From NCBI GenBank assembly GCA_021776095.1, contig JAJFGO010000004.1, forward strand, positions 1 through 39,756: a stretch of DNA of 39,756 nucleotides, in the 5' to 3' direction. This document shows, piece after piece, positions 23,745-32,537 of the stretch. The position numbers and the translations under genes were made by a program. The notes beneath the pieces were generated by a model. The model did not search any database. It saw nothing but the letters and a program-made list of their open reading frames with translations, and was not told where the DNA came from. Positions within the stretch are counted from its first letter, which is position 1, and each line of letters opens with the position of its first letter. This stretch comes from Kiloniellaceae bacterium (GTDB lineage: Bacteria; Pseudomonadota; Alphaproteobacteria; Kiloniellales; J153).

Positions 23745-26299
23745 GCTCGGCGGCGGCAGCGACCGGCGGCAGCTGGGGCTTGGCCCTTCGCTTGGCCCGG
23801 CGCGAGCTGCGTGGCGGCTTGCGCGGCTTCGGCGTTTTCCTGGCTTGCTTGGCGCTCGGCGTCGCGGCTATCGCCGTGGTCGGCACCGTCTCCGGCGGTG
23901 TGCTCGACGCCTTGCGCGACGATGGCCGGCGGATTCTAGGCGGCGACATGGATCTGCGCCTAGTCCATCGCCCGGCGAACCAAGCGCAATTGGACTGGCT
24001 GAACGACCGCGCCGAGGTTGCCCTCGTCATCGATATGCGGGCCATGGGCCGGGCGCCGGGACCGGACGGCCGGCGCGCCTTGATCGAACTGCGCGGCATC
24101 GGTCCGCTCTATCCCCTCTACGGCGCGGCCGAGCTGGCGCCCGCGGGGGACTTGGCCGATGCCCTGGCGCGGCGTGACGGCGTCTGGGGCGCGGTGGCGG
24201 AGCCGGCCTTGCTGCGCCGCTTGGACCTAGAGGTGGGCGACACCCTGCAGGTCGGCGAGTTGACCTACGAACTGCGCGCCGATTTGGCCTTCGAACCGGA
24301 CCGCGCCGCTAAGGTGGTGTCCTTCGGGCCCCATGTCCTGGTCGCCCGCGACAGCTTGCCGGAAACCGATCTGATCCAGCCGGGCAGCCTGGTGCACTAC
24401 CACTATCGCCTTCGCCTGCCGGCGGGCAGCGATTTGACCGTCTTTCGGGCCGACTTGAATGTGGCCTTTCCCGACGCCGGCTGGCGGATTCGCGGGCCCG
24501 ATCAAGCGGCGCCCGGCGTGACCCGTTTCGTCGAGCGCTTGAGCCTGTACCTGACCCTGGTCGGGCTGACCGCCTTGTTGGTTGGCGGCCTGGGCGTGGC
24601 CAACGCGGTCAACGCCTACCTTGAGGGCCGCGCCGCGACCATCGCCACGCTGAAATGCCTGGGCGCCCCCGGCAGGCTGATCTTCCGCACCTACATGGCG
24701 CAGATCATGTTGCTGGCCCTGTTGGGGATCGGCATCGGCCTGGCCCTGGGCGCCAGCGCGCCCTTTGCTGCCGCCGGGTTGCTGAGCGATCTGCTCGGCT
24801 GGCAGATCGCCATGGGCGTCCAGCCCCTGGCGCTGGCCCGCGCCGCCGCCTTCGGGCTCTTGACCGCCTTCGCTTTTTCGTTGTGGCCCTTGGCGCGGGC
24901 CCGCTGGGTGCCCGGCGCCAATCTGTTCCGCGATACCGTGGCACCCTTCCCCACGCCGCCTTGGCGGGCCGAGCGGCGTGTCCTGGCGGTCATTGGCCTG
25001 GCCGGTTTGGCGCTGGCCGGGCTGGCCATTTCCAGTGCGGCGGATCGCTGGCTCGGGCTCTATTTCGTCCTCGGCGCCGGGGCCACTCTGGCGGTGTTTC
25101 GCCTGGCCGGTTACGCCATCGTCGCCTTGGCCCGGCGCGTGCCGCGCCCGCGCCGCACCGCCTTGCGGCTGGCGCTCGCCAACCTGCACCGGCCCGGCGC
25201 GCCGACCGGCAGCGTGGTGGCGTCCCTCGGCCTGGGGCTGACGGTCCTGGTCGCCATCGCCCTGGTCGAGGCGAACCTGGCCCGGCAATTGCGCGACGAG
25301 TTACCGCTCAACGCGCCGGGCTTTTACTTCATCGACATCCAGCCCGATCAGATGGACGACTTCACGCGCCTGGTCGAGGCCCATCCCGGTGCCCGGGACC
25401 TGCAACGCGTGCCCATGTTGCGTGGCCGCATCGCCGCCGTGAACGGTACGCCCAGCGAGCGCCTCAACATTCCGCCCGATATCGCCTGGGTGTTTCGCGG
25501 CGACCGGGGCCTGACCTGGTCGGCCGCGCCGCCGGACGAGTCGCCCCTGGTGGCCGGGGATTGGTGGCCGCTCGATTACAACGGCGCGCCCCTGGTCTCG
25601 CTCGACGCCGAGGTCGGGCGCCTCATGGGCATTGGGCCCGGCGACCGTTTGTCGATCAATATCCTGGGCCGGGAGGTCGAGGTCGAGATCGCCAATCTGC
25701 GGGTCATCGATTGGTCGCAACTGGGCATCAACTTCGTCATGGTGTTCTCGCCCGGACTTTTGGAATCGGCGCCGCAAACCTTCATCGCGACCCTGCGCGC
25801 GGACCAGGGCGCCGAGGACGACATCGAACGCGCCGTGACCGACCGCTTCGCCAATGTGTCCTCGATCCGGGTGAAAGAGGTCCTGGCTATGGTGACGGAG
25901 CTTTTGGGCCACATCGCGGCGGCGCTACGCGTTGCCGGGGCCGTGGCCCTGGCCGCCGGGGTGCTGGTCCTGGCCGGGGCGGTCGCCGCCGGCCATCGCC
26001 GGCGGATCTACGACGCCGTGGTGCTCAAGGTCCTGGGCGCGCGGCGCGCCGATGTGGCGCGCGCCTTCCTGGCCGAATACGGCCTGCTCGGCGGGGTCAC
26101 GTCCCTGATCGCCGGGGCGATCGGCAGCCTGGCCGGGTTTTTGATCCTGACCGAGGTCATGCACATGCCTTTCGTGTTTCTGCCCCAACCGGTGATCGCC
26201 ACCGCCCTGGGCGCGGCGGTCATCACCCTGGCCTTCGGCTTTGCCGGGACCTGGCGGGCGCTGGGCCAAAAAGCCGCCCCATTGCTGCGGAATCATTAG
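23741..26299 (+). CDS. FtsX-like ABC permease, YbbP type
   Basis: An 852-residue inner-membrane permease. The N-terminal transmembrane helix (FLACLALGVAAIAVVGTV) is followed by a large periplasmic region, then a first helix group (LYLTLVGLTALLVGGLGVANAV, MLLALLGIGIGLALGASAPFA, ALARAAAFGLLTAFAF), a second periplasmic region, and a second group (VAGAVALAAGVLVLAGAVAA, LIAGAIGSLAGFLIL, ALGAAVITLAFGFAG). Two FtsX cores in one chain is the YbbP arrangement, longer than MacB or LolC. ATLKCLGAPG and VVLKVLGARRADV are the coupling segments that touch the ATPase. It is coupled to the upstream ATPase. The overall family is secure but the substrate is unknown. Confidence 0.92.
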   Translation: MSSAAAATGGSWGLALRLARRELRGGLRGFGVFLACLALGVAAIAVVGTVSGGVLDALRDDGRRILGGDMDLRLVHRPANQAQLDWLNDRAEVALVIDMRAMGRAPGPDGRRALIELRGIGPLYPLYGAAELAPAGDLADALARRDGVWGAVAEPALLRRLDLEVGDTLQVGELTYELRADLAFEPDRAAKVVSFGPHVLVARDSLPETDLIQPGSLVHYHYRLRLPAGSDLTVFRADLNVAFPDAGWRIRGPDQAAPGVTRFVERLSLYLTLVGLTALLVGGLGVANAVNAYLEGRAATIATLKCLGAPGRLIFRTYMAQIMLLALLGIGIGLALGASAPFAAAGLLSDLLGWQIAMGVQPLALARAAAFGLLTAFAFSLWPLARARWVPGANLFRDTVAPFPTPPWRAERRVLAVIGLAGLALAGLAISSAADRWLGLYFVLGAGATLAVFRLAGYAIVALARRVPRPRRTALRLALANLHRPGAPTGSVVASLGLGLTVLVAIALVEANLARQLRDELPLNAPGFYFIDIQPDQMDDFTRLVEAHPGARDLQRVPMLRGRIAAVNGTPSERLNIPPDIAWVFRGDRGLTWSAAPPDESPLVAGDWWPLDYNGAPLVSLDAEVGRLMGIGPGDRLSINILGREVEVEIANLRVIDWSQLGINFVMVFSPGLLESAPQTFIATLRADQGAEDDIERAVTDRFANVSSIRVKEVLAMVTELLGHIAAALRVAGAVALAAGVLVLAGAVAAGHRRRIYDAVVLKVLGARRADVARAFLAEYGLLGGVTSLIAGAIGSLAGFLILTEVMHMPFVFLPQPVIATALGAAVITLAFGFAGTWRALGQKAAPLLRNH

Positions 26300-26380
26300 G
26301 TTTTTTGGAAAACCGCCGGTTTCCGGCACCGCCATGGTTAACGGCTGCAGCTATTTTCCCACAGCGTGTGCGAGAATCTA

Positions 26381-26409
26381 TTGATTCGAAACTCTTCTGG
26401 GCCAATATT
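26381..26409 (+). promoter_or_regulatory. Possible promoter for the Bax-inhibitor-1 family gene
   Basis: TTGATT (26381-26386) and AATATT (26404-26409) are 17 bases apart in a locally AT-rich stretch, 38 bases before the ATG at 26447. The -10 element is a poor match, so this is a weak call. It sits in the gap after the permease gene, consistent with independent transcription of the downstream gene. Confidence 0.3.
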
Positions 26410-26446
26410 AAGCCTAGGCTTTCCCAACGGAATAACGAGGGTTTTC

Positions 26447-27166
26447 ATGGCAATCGGTCCAGACCGCAAATTTATGACCCGCACCCAGGCTGAAGCGGCG
26501 CAAGTCGACGTCGGCCTGCGCAGGTACATGCTGCGGGTCTATAATTACATGAGCGTGGCCTTGGCATTGACTGGGGCCGTGGCGTTCTTCGTTTCGACCA
26601 GCCCGGTGATGCTTCAGGCCATTTTCGGTACGCCGCTTCAGTGGGTTGTGATGCTGGCGCCGCTTGGCTTGGTTTTCTTCCTCTCCGCGCGCATCCACAA
26701 AATGTCGACCGGCGCGGCGCAGATTTCGTTCTGGGCCTTTGCGGCCCTGTTTGGCATGTCCCTGGCCTCGATTTTCGTGATTTACACGGGCGCATCGGTG
26801 ACCCGCGTGTTCTTCATCACGGCGGGCGCCTTCGCGGGCCTGTCCTTGGTCGGTTACACGACCAAGAAGGACCTCTCGGGCATGCGGACGTTCCTGATCA
26901 TGGGCGTTATCGGCCTGATCATCGCGATGGTCGTGAACATGTTCCTTGCCTCGAGCGGGCTGCAGCTTCTGATCTCGGTGGTCGGCGTGCTGATCTTCGC
27001 CGGTTTGACCGCCTACGATACGCAGCAGATCAAGCTGGCCTACTATGAAGGCGACAGCAGGGACGTCGGCGAGAAGAAAGCGATCATGGGCGCGCTGAAA
27101 CTCTATCTCGACTTCCTCAACATGTTCATCTTCCTGATGCACATTATGGGTGTCGCGCGCGAGTAA
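26447..27166 (+). CDS. Bax inhibitor-1/YccA-family membrane protein
   Basis: A 239-residue inner-membrane protein of the BI-1 (TMBIM) family, with about seven transmembrane helices. Characteristic segments are RRYMLRVYNYMSVALALTGAVAFF, MLAPLGLVFFLSARI, FAGLSLVGYTTKKDLSGMRTFLIMGVIGLIIAMVVNMFL, and GLTAYDTQQIKLAYYEGD near the C-terminus, where the aspartates belong to the conserved pore pair. Family members act as pH-sensitive calcium leak channels or as partners of membrane proteases (YccA with FtsH). The ATG at 26447 is preceded by CGAGGG at a spacing of six. Strong downstream hairpin terminator. Confidence 0.92.
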   Translation: MAIGPDRKFMTRTQAEAAQVDVGLRRYMLRVYNYMSVALALTGAVAFFVSTSPVMLQAIFGTPLQWVVMLAPLGLVFFLSARIHKMSTGAAQISFWAFAALFGMSLASIFVIYTGASVTRVFFITAGAFAGLSLVGYTTKKDLSGMRTFLIMGVIGLIIAMVVNMFLASSGLQLLISVVGVLIFAGLTAYDTQQIKLAYYEGDSRDVGEKKAIMGALKLYLDFLNMFIFLMHIMGVARE

Positions 27167-27192
27167 CCTGCGCGGCACATCGATCAAGAGTA

Positions 27193-27225
27193 AAAGGCCC
27201 GGGAGCGATCCCGGGCCTTTCGTTT
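27193..27225 (+). terminator. Rho-independent terminator, probably bidirectional
   Basis: Perfect 12-base arms AAAGGCCCGGGA (27193-27204) and TCCCGGGCCTTT (27209-27220), loop GCGA, followed on the plus strand by CGTTTTT. On the minus strand the stem is followed by TTTTACTC. It can end both the Bax-inhibitor gene (plus) and the convergent SDR gene (minus). Confidence 0.85.
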
Positions 27226-27239
27226 TTAGGGGCCGGCGC

Positions 27240-27998
27240 TCAGGCCGTGCGGCCGCCATCCACGGGCAGGCAAACACCGGTCAAAAACGCGGCCTCGTCG
27301 GAGGCCAGATACAGCGCGGCATTGGCGATATCCTCGGGCGTCGACATGCGCCCCAAGGGCACCGAGGCGACGAAGGCGGCGCGGTTTTCCGGCGTGTCGG
27401 ACTTGCCCATAAAGGTCTCCAGCATGCCGGTCGCGCCGATCACCGGGCAGATCGCGTTGACCCGCACGTTATCGGGCGCAAGCTCCAGCGCCATGGCCTT
27501 GGTGATGGTGTTCACCGCGCCCTTGGAGCCGTTGTACCAGACCAGCCCGGGGCGCGGGCGCAGCGCGGCGGTCGAACTGGTGTTGATGATGCACCCAGAT
27601 CCTTGTTTGCGGAACACCGGCACCGCCTCGCGCGCAGCCAGATAGATCGCCTTGACGTTGACCGCGTAGGTTCGGTCGAAGTCGTCCTCGCTGACCTCGA
27701 TCAAGGGTTGATTGCGGTGGCTGAAGCCGGCGTTGTTGACCAGGATGTCGAGCCGGCCAAAGTGAGTGGCCGCCGCGGCGATCATGTCCTTGACCTCGCT
27801 GGCGCAGGTCACGTCGGCATGGACATAGGCCGCCTGTCCGCCATCGCCGTTTATTCGTTCCGCAATCGCGCGCCCGGCGTTGTCGTTCATATCGGCGATC
27901 ACGACGCTGGCGCCCTCGGCCGCGAAGCGGGCCGCGATCCCGGCGCCGAAACCGGACCCGGCGCCGGTTACCACCGCTACTTTGTTCTCCAAACGCAT
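27240..27998 (-). CDS. SDR-family oxidoreductase
   Basis: A 252-residue classical short-chain dehydrogenase. It has VVTGAGSGFGAGI (nucleotide turn), VIADMN (acidic residue favouring NAD), NNAGFSH, INTSSTAA with the catalytic serine, and YNGSKGA with tyrosine and lysine. The C-terminal PLGRMSTPEDIANAALYLASDEAAFLTGVCLPVDGG is the usual sugar/alcohol dehydrogenase ending. It resembles glucose dehydrogenase and 3-oxoacyl-ACP reductase relatives, but the substrate is open. The nearby dioxygenase at 28088 has the same orientation with a 90-base gap, so a shared catabolic role is possible but unproven. Confidence 0.88.
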   Translation of the reverse strand: MRLENKVAVVTGAGSGFGAGIAARFAAEGASVVIADMNDNAGRAIAERINGDGGQAAYVHADVTCASEVKDMIAAAATHFGRLDILVNNAGFSHRNQPLIEVSEDDFDRTYAVNVKAIYLAAREAVPVFRKQGSGCIINTSSTAALRPRPGLVWYNGSKGAVNTITKAMALELAPDNVRVNAICPVIGATGMLETFMGKSDTPENRAAFVASVPLGRMSTPEDIANAALYLASDEAAFLTGVCLPVDGGRTA

Positions 27999-28087
27999 GT
28001 TCGCCGTTCTCCCTGTCGCGTTTCTATTTGAGGGGAACTATGTCATGGAAGCCCGACGATACGAAAGCGTGCGGCGCGCTGGGGACC

Positions 28088-28726
28088 TCAGGAGAATAGG
28101 TTGCGTCCCAGGACGATATCGAAACGCGCGTCCAGGGCGCCGGCCTCCATCTCGCTGGCCTTCAGGGGCACGATCAGGGCCGCCCTGTGCGCGGGGTCGG
28201 TGACCCGGCGCAGGATGCCGTCCCGCGCGTTCATGGCCTCGCCCGCCACATACATCTGGGTCGTCAGGCGGCGGAAGCCCGGTCCCGAGACCGCGAAGTG
28301 GATGTGCGGCGTGCGCGACCCGTAAGGCACCGGCCGGATGGTGCGGAATCGATAGGCCGCGTCCGTGCCCAGGCTGGTTTGGCCGTAGCCCTGAAAGTTC
28401 GGATCCACGCCGGCCCGCGAATCGCCCACGTGATGGTAGTGACCGAAAGCGTCGCACTGCCAGATCTCGACCCGCGCCCCGGCCATGGGCCGGCCATCCT
28501 CGGCCAGGACCCGGCCGAACACATGGGTCACGGTTCCCGCCGCCGGTCCCTGCCGGCCCGCGATGCGGACCAAGTCGCTATCGGACTCGAGCGGGACCTG
28601 GCGCGGATAGAACGGCCCCGGGGTTTGGCGCGGCGTCGCGACTAGGGCCGCGGAGGCCGGCCGCGCCGCCGCCCATCCAAGCAGGCCCATCCCGGAAAGG
28701 ATCGCACGGCGTCTGGAAAGCCGCAT
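28088..28726 (-). CDS. Tat-exported intradiol ring-cleavage dioxygenase-like protein
   Basis: A 212-residue protein of the protocatechuate 3,4-dioxygenase/intradiol family (PF00775). The iron ligands seen in the family are all present: Y97 (WQCDAFGHYHH), Y135 (RPVPYGS), H141 and H143 (RTPHIHF). The N-terminus has SRRRAILSG followed by a hydrophobic stretch and an AxA site (RPASAALV), a twin-arginine signal, so the enzyme would act in the periplasm, unlike the cytoplasmic catabolic enzymes. The mature start TPRQTPGPFYP is typical of this exported subgroup. Physiological substrate unknown; the neighbouring genes contain no beta-ketoadipate pathway. Confidence 0.87.
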   Translation of the reverse strand: MRLSRRRAILSGMGLLGWAAARPASAALVATPRQTPGPFYPRQVPLESDSDLVRIAGRQGPAAGTVTHVFGRVLAEDGRPMAGARVEIWQCDAFGHYHHVGDSRAGVDPNFQGYGQTSLGTDAAYRFRTIRPVPYGSRTPHIHFAVSGPGFRRLTTQMYVAGEAMNARDGILRRVTDPAHRAALIVPLKASEMEAGALDARFDIVLGRNLFS

Positions 28727-28902
28727 GGCGGCCGCTCCCTGTTGTTCTTGTCGTCCAAGGGGATTTTACGCGTTACCGCGCGCCGGCCCAAATCGCGTTT
28801 GCACACTTCGGCGTGAGACGTTTTTGCGTGAGGCGTCGCACCTTACCGTTCGATGCGATAGGCTCGGCGCCTGGCATTGCATATCTGAAAGGGGAGATCT
28901 TT

Positions 28903-29190
28903 ATGGCGGGCTATCTTGTCGCCCATATCCAAGTCACCGATCCGCAAGGTTTCGAGGCTTACCGTGACGCGGTTCCTGCGGTGATTGAGCGTTTCGGCGG
29001 GCGCTATCACATTCGCGGCGGCAAGGCGGACGTGAAAGAAGGCAATTGGGATGTGCCCCGCCTGGTGGTCATCGAATTCCCCAGTGTCGCGCGAGCCCAG
29101 GAGTTCTACGATTCGCCGGAATATCAGGAAATTCTGCCGCTTCGCCTCAATGCCTCCACGGGCAGTCTCGCCCTCGTCGAGGGGGGGTGA
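28903..29190 (+). CDS. DUF1330 family protein
   Basis: A 95-residue protein of the DUF1330 family (dimeric alpha-beta barrel fold). Its pattern is GYLVAHIQVTDPQGFEAYRDAVPAVIERFGGRYHIRGG, then VVIEFPSVARAQEFYDSPEYQEILPLRLNASTGSLALVEG, the canonical ending. The function is unknown; members resemble small stress-linked or oxygenase-like folds. GGGGAG precedes the ATG at 28903 by about eight bases. A longer upstream frame to 28813 is discarded. It is divergent from the dioxygenase and convergent with cbiA (seven bases apart). Confidence 0.88.
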   Translation: MAGYLVAHIQVTDPQGFEAYRDAVPAVIERFGGRYHIRGGKADVKEGNWDVPRLVVIEFPSVARAQEFYDSPEYQEILPLRLNASTGSLALVEGG

Positions 29191-29197
29191 TGCGGTC

Positions 29198-30526
29198 TTA
29201 GGCCGCCCGGTCGATGAGGTGTAGGAAGGACCCCATGACCGTGCCGGTCCGGCCGCCGACGGATTGCGCTTCGCCTGTGCCGGTTGCCGTGCAGCGGAAT
29301 AGCGGCGCCGTGCCGTCGCCGGCGGTGGCCTGGGCGAAATGGAACTCGTGGCCGCGAAAGCGTGCGCCCGCCATGCCCAGCGGACCGTCGCTCACCAGGA
29401 CCGCCTCGCGGTAACCCAGGCTTCGGCGCGGCCGGTCGAAGGCCGCTTCCAGCGGCAAGAGACCGGCCATGGCATGGCGCGCGCCCTCTGCGTCGATCAA
29501 GCCCTGGCCCAAAACCATGTAGCCGCCGCATTCGCCGTAAACCGCTGCGCCGCGCGCCGCCGCGTCGCGAAGCCCAAGTAAAAAAATGCCGTTGGCCGCC
29601 AGGCGACCGGCGTGCAGCTCGGGGTAGCCACCGGGCAAATAAACCGCGTCGGCGTTGCGGTCGGGCGCCTCGTCGGCCAGGGGCGAAAAAAAATTGAGCG
29701 ATGCGCCCCGCGCGCGCCAGGCGTCGAGTACGAGCGGATAGGCAAAGGCGAAGGCTAGATCGCGCGCCACGGCGATGCGCTGGCCCAGGGGGGGAAGGAG
29801 GTCGTTCGAGGCGCCGGCCAGGAGCCCGGACGGCTTGGCTAGCGCCCTCAAGGCGTCGATGTTTACATGGGCCCCTGCGATCTCCGCCGCGGTCTCCAGA
29901 AAGCGTTCCAAAGCCTCGTGCTCGCCCGCCTGCACAAGGCCGAGGTGGCGTTCGGGCAACATCAACTCCGCGCACCGGGGCAGGCATCCGAGCACCGGAA
30001 TATCCAGCGGGGCGCAGGCCGCGCGCAGCATGTCCTCGTGGCGTGGGCCGCCGACCCGGTTGAAGACGACTCCGGCGACCGAAACCTCGGTCTGGAAGCT
30101 CGCGAAGCCCTGGATCAGCGCGGCGGCGGAGGCGGCCATGCCCTTGGCGTCGACCGCCAGGATCACCGGCCAGCCGGTCAGGCGCGAGATCTGGGCGCAC
30201 GACCCGGCGCCGCCCGGCGCTTCGCCCGCCGCGCCGTCGAACAGGCCCATGACCCCCTCGGCGATGACAAGTTCGCCGTTCGCCCCGGCGCGCGCCGCGA
30301 CGGCGGCCAAGGATTCGGGCCGCATGGCCCAGCCATCCACGTTGAGGCAAGGCCGTCCGCTGGCCGCCGCGTGAAACGCCGGATCGATGTAGTCCGGGCC
30401 GACCTTGATCGGGGAAACGGCGACGCCGCGATGGCGCAAAAGCCGCAACAGCGCGAGTGTCAGGACCGTCTTGCCGCTGCCCGAGGCCGGCGCCGCGATC
30501 AGCAGGCCGGGTGCCGGGCCGCTCAT
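29198..30526 (-). CDS. cbiA: Cobyrinate a,c-diamide synthase (CbiA/CobB)
   Basis: A 442-residue glutamine-dependent amidotransferase that amidates the a and c side chains of cobyrinic acid (cobalt-early route) or hydrogenobyrinic acid (cobalt-late). The ATP-binding domain begins LLIAAPASGSGKT (residues 8-20) followed by KVGPDYIDPAFH and EGVMGLFDG. The glutaminase domain contains YLPGGYPELH, then the nucleophile C333 in YGECGGYMVLGQGL, and a histidine in RGHEFHFA. In the context of CbiD, CbiG and CbiX in this locus the cobyrinate substrate is favoured. It follows cobA by ten bases on the minus strand. The symbol cobB is avoided here because a sirtuin in this window bears it. Confidence 0.94.
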   Translation of the reverse strand: MSGPAPGLLIAAPASGSGKTVLTLALLRLLRHRGVAVSPIKVGPDYIDPAFHAAASGRPCLNVDGWAMRPESLAAVAARAGANGELVIAEGVMGLFDGAAGEAPGGAGSCAQISRLTGWPVILAVDAKGMAASAAALIQGFASFQTEVSVAGVVFNRVGGPRHEDMLRAACAPLDIPVLGCLPRCAELMLPERHLGLVQAGEHEALERFLETAAEIAGAHVNIDALRALAKPSGLLAGASNDLLPPLGQRIAVARDLAFAFAYPLVLDAWRARGASLNFFSPLADEAPDRNADAVYLPGGYPELHAGRLAANGIFLLGLRDAAARGAAVYGECGGYMVLGQGLIDAEGARHAMAGLLPLEAAFDRPRRSLGYREAVLVSDGPLGMAGARFRGHEFHFAQATAGDGTAPLFRCTATGTGEAQSVGGRTGTVMGSFLHLIDRAA

Positions 30527-30536
30527 GGTCCGATGC

Positions 30537-31376
30537 TCATCCGGCGGCGCGCCCGCGCCGGGTTCCCAAGGGGTCCGCCTGCAAGACCCGCCCGTCCAGC
30601 GCGCCCAGCCAATCCAGCCCGGCGCGCAGGCGCACCACCTCGCCGATCACGATCAGACACGGCGGTTCGATGCCTTGGGCGGCGGCATCGGCGGCGCAGG
30701 TGCCCAGGGTGGTCTCCAGGACCCGCTGCTCGGGCGTCGCCGCCTTGCTGACGATGGCGGTGGCCTGCGCGGCCGGGCGCCCGCCCGCGATCAGGCGTTC
30801 GGCGATTCGATCCAGATGCTTGAGCGCCATGTAGAGCACCAGCACCGGCGCGCCGCGCGCCAGGGCGTCCCAATCCAGGCGTTCCGGCACCGCCCCGGTC
30901 AGGTCGTGCCCGGTGATGAAGGTGACCGCCGAATTGGTGTCGCGGTGGGTGACCGGAATGCCCGCATAGGCCAGGCCGCCGATGCCGCTGGAGACGCCGG
31001 GCACGATGCGGAACGGCACCCCCGCCTCCACCAGGGCCAAGGCTTCCTCGCCGCCGCGGCCGAAGACGAAGGGATCGCCGCCCTTGAGGCGCAGGACCCG
31101 TTTGCCGGCGCGCGCCAGTTGAACCAAACGATGGGAAATATCGGCTTGGCGCGGCGAGGGCCGGCCGCCGCGCTTGCCGGCGTACTCCAACTCGCAGTCC
31201 GACTTGGCCAGCTTCAGGATTGCCTCGGCAACCAGCGCGTCATGGACGATCACATCCGCCTGGCGCAAGCCGTGCAGCGCGTGCAGGGTCAAGAGCCCGG
31301 GATCGCCGGGACCGGCACCGGCCAACCAAACCCAACCCGGCAGAAAATCCGGAAAATCGATTGCTATATCGTCCAT
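30537..31376 (-). CDS. cobA: Uroporphyrinogen-III C-methyltransferase
   Basis: A 279-residue SAM-dependent enzyme that converts uroporphyrinogen III to precorrin-2, the branch point to cobalamin and sirohaem. The family signatures are VWLAGAGPGDPGLLTLHALHGL near residue 18, YAGKRGG, VLRLKGGDPFVFGRGGEEA and the PGVSSGIGGLAYAGIPVTHRD region, with GHDL later. It is a stand-alone methyltransferase with no CysG-like dehydrogenase/ferrochelatase domain, so precorrin-2 oxidation must be done elsewhere. A longer frame to 31529 is discarded for the ATG at 31376. It is divergent from cbiD and probably cotranscribed with cbiA. Confidence 0.95.
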   Translation of the reverse strand: MDDIAIDFPDFLPGWVWLAGAGPGDPGLLTLHALHGLRQADVIVHDALVAEAILKLAKSDCELEYAGKRGGRPSPRQADISHRLVQLARAGKRVLRLKGGDPFVFGRGGEEALALVEAGVPFRIVPGVSSGIGGLAYAGIPVTHRDTNSAVTFITGHDLTGAVPERLDWDALARGAPVLVLYMALKHLDRIAERLIAGGRPAAQATAIVSKAATPEQRVLETTLGTCAADAAAQGIEPPCLIVIGEVVRLRAGLDWLGALDGRVLQADPLGTRRGRAAG

Positions 31377-31445
31377 GGCCGGATCGTAATCCAGGGCTCC
31401 AGCCTTGCCTAGCCAAGGATGAGCCGCAACTTGTAGAATCGCGTC

Positions 31446-32537
31446 ATGCCCGATCGGCCCGAAGGACCCCTGCGGCGCGGCTGGACCACCGGCGCCTGCG
31501 CGACCGCCGCCACAAGTGCCGCCTATCACGCGCTATTGAGCGGCGCGTTCCCCGATCCGGTCGTGGTCGAGTTGCCCAAGGGGCAAAGGCCCGCCTTCGC
31601 CCTGGCGCGCGAGGAATTGGGTGTGGATTTTGCCCGCGCTGCCGTGGTCAAGGACGCCGGCGACGACCCCGATGTCACCCACGGCGCGCTTGTCATCGCG
31701 ACCGTGCGCCGGGGTGCGGCCGGGGATGGCGTGACCTTCAAGGCCGGGCCCGGGGTCGGCACCGTGACCCTGCCCGGATTGCCGCTCGACCCGGGTGAAC
31801 CGGCGATTAACCCCGGTCCGCGCGCCATGATGCGCGGCGCGGTCGCCGCGATCGCCGCCGAGCATGGCGCGGTGGGGGACGTGGAGATCGAAATTTCCGT
31901 GCCCGGCGGCGAGGGCCTGGCGGCCAAGACCTGGAACCCCCGCCTCGGCATCCTCGGCGGCCTGTCGATCTTGGGGACCACCGGTATCGTGGTGCCCTAT
32001 TCCTGCTCGGCCTGGATTCATTCGATACAGCGCGGCATCGACGTGGCCCGCGCCAACGGCTTCGCCCATGTGGCGGGCTGCACGGGCTCGGCCTCGGAAC
32101 GCGCGGTTCAGGCGCACCACGGCTTGCCGGACGCGGCCATGCTCGACATGGGCGACTTCGCCGGCGGTCTTTTGAAATACCTGCGCCGTCATCCGGTGCC
32201 CAAGATCACCATCGGCGGCGGTTTCGCGAAATTGGCGAAGCTGGCCGCCGGGCACCTGGATCTGCACTCGGGGCGCAGTCAGGTCGATATGGACTGGCTG
32301 GCGGATCGGCTGAGCGAGGCCGGCGGCGATGAGCGGCTGGCGGCAGCGGCGCGGGCGGCGAACACCGCCAACCAGGTCTTGCACATGGCGCGCGACGCGG
32401 GCCTGGCCCTGGGGGACCTCGTGGCGCGCCAAGCCCGAGAGACGGCGCTGGACGTCACGGGCCCGGACGCCGGAATCGCGGTCGAGGTCTTGATCGTCGA
32501 TCGCGAAGGCCGGATCGTCGGTGTGTCCCGTGGCTGA
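31446..32537 (+). CDS. cbiD: Cobalt-precorrin-5B C1-methyltransferase CbiD
   Basis: A 363-residue enzyme that methylates C1 of cobalt-precorrin-5B, a step specific to the anaerobic route and unrelated in sequence to the other corrin methyltransferases. Diagnostic parts are LRRGWTTGACATAATSAAYHALL at the N-terminus, GEPAINPGPRAMM, EISVPGGEGLAAKTWNPRLGILGGLSILGTTGIVVPYS, and KITIGGGFAKLAKLAAGHLDLHS. The start ATG at 31446 follows a 69-base gap shared with divergent cobA. No cobalamin riboswitch is recognisable in that gap. Its stop overlaps the likely start of cobK. Confidence 0.95.
   Translation: MPDRPEGPLRRGWTTGACATAATSAAYHALLSGAFPDPVVVELPKGQRPAFALAREELGVDFARAAVVKDAGDDPDVTHGALVIATVRRGAAGDGVTFKAGPGVGTVTLPGLPLDPGEPAINPGPRAMMRGAVAAIAAEHGAVGDVEIEISVPGGEGLAAKTWNPRLGILGGLSILGTTGIVVPYSCSAWIHSIQRGIDVARANGFAHVAGCTGSASERAVQAHHGLPDAAMLDMGDFAGGLLKYLRRHPVPKITIGGGFAKLAKLAAGHLDLHSGRSQVDMDWLADRLSEAGGDERLAAAARAANTANQVLHMARDAGLALGDLVARQARETALDVTGPDAGIAVEVLIVDREGRIVGVSRG

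Noticed and set aside
24227-25288. Minus-strand frame of 353 residues inside the permease gene
   Set aside because: Gln/Gly/Ala-rich antisense shadow typical of GC-rich DNA; the permease is well supported.
28811-28836. Two 11-base direct repeats upstream of the DUF1330 gene
   Set aside because: GCGTGAG-type repeats 15 bases apart, one mismatch; too short to distinguish from chance and no regulator is adjacent.
31377-31445. Possible cobalamin riboswitch in the cobA-cbiD intergenic region
   Set aside because: The gap is only 69 bases and contains no recognisable B12 box or conserved core, and no such element was seen elsewhere in the locus.
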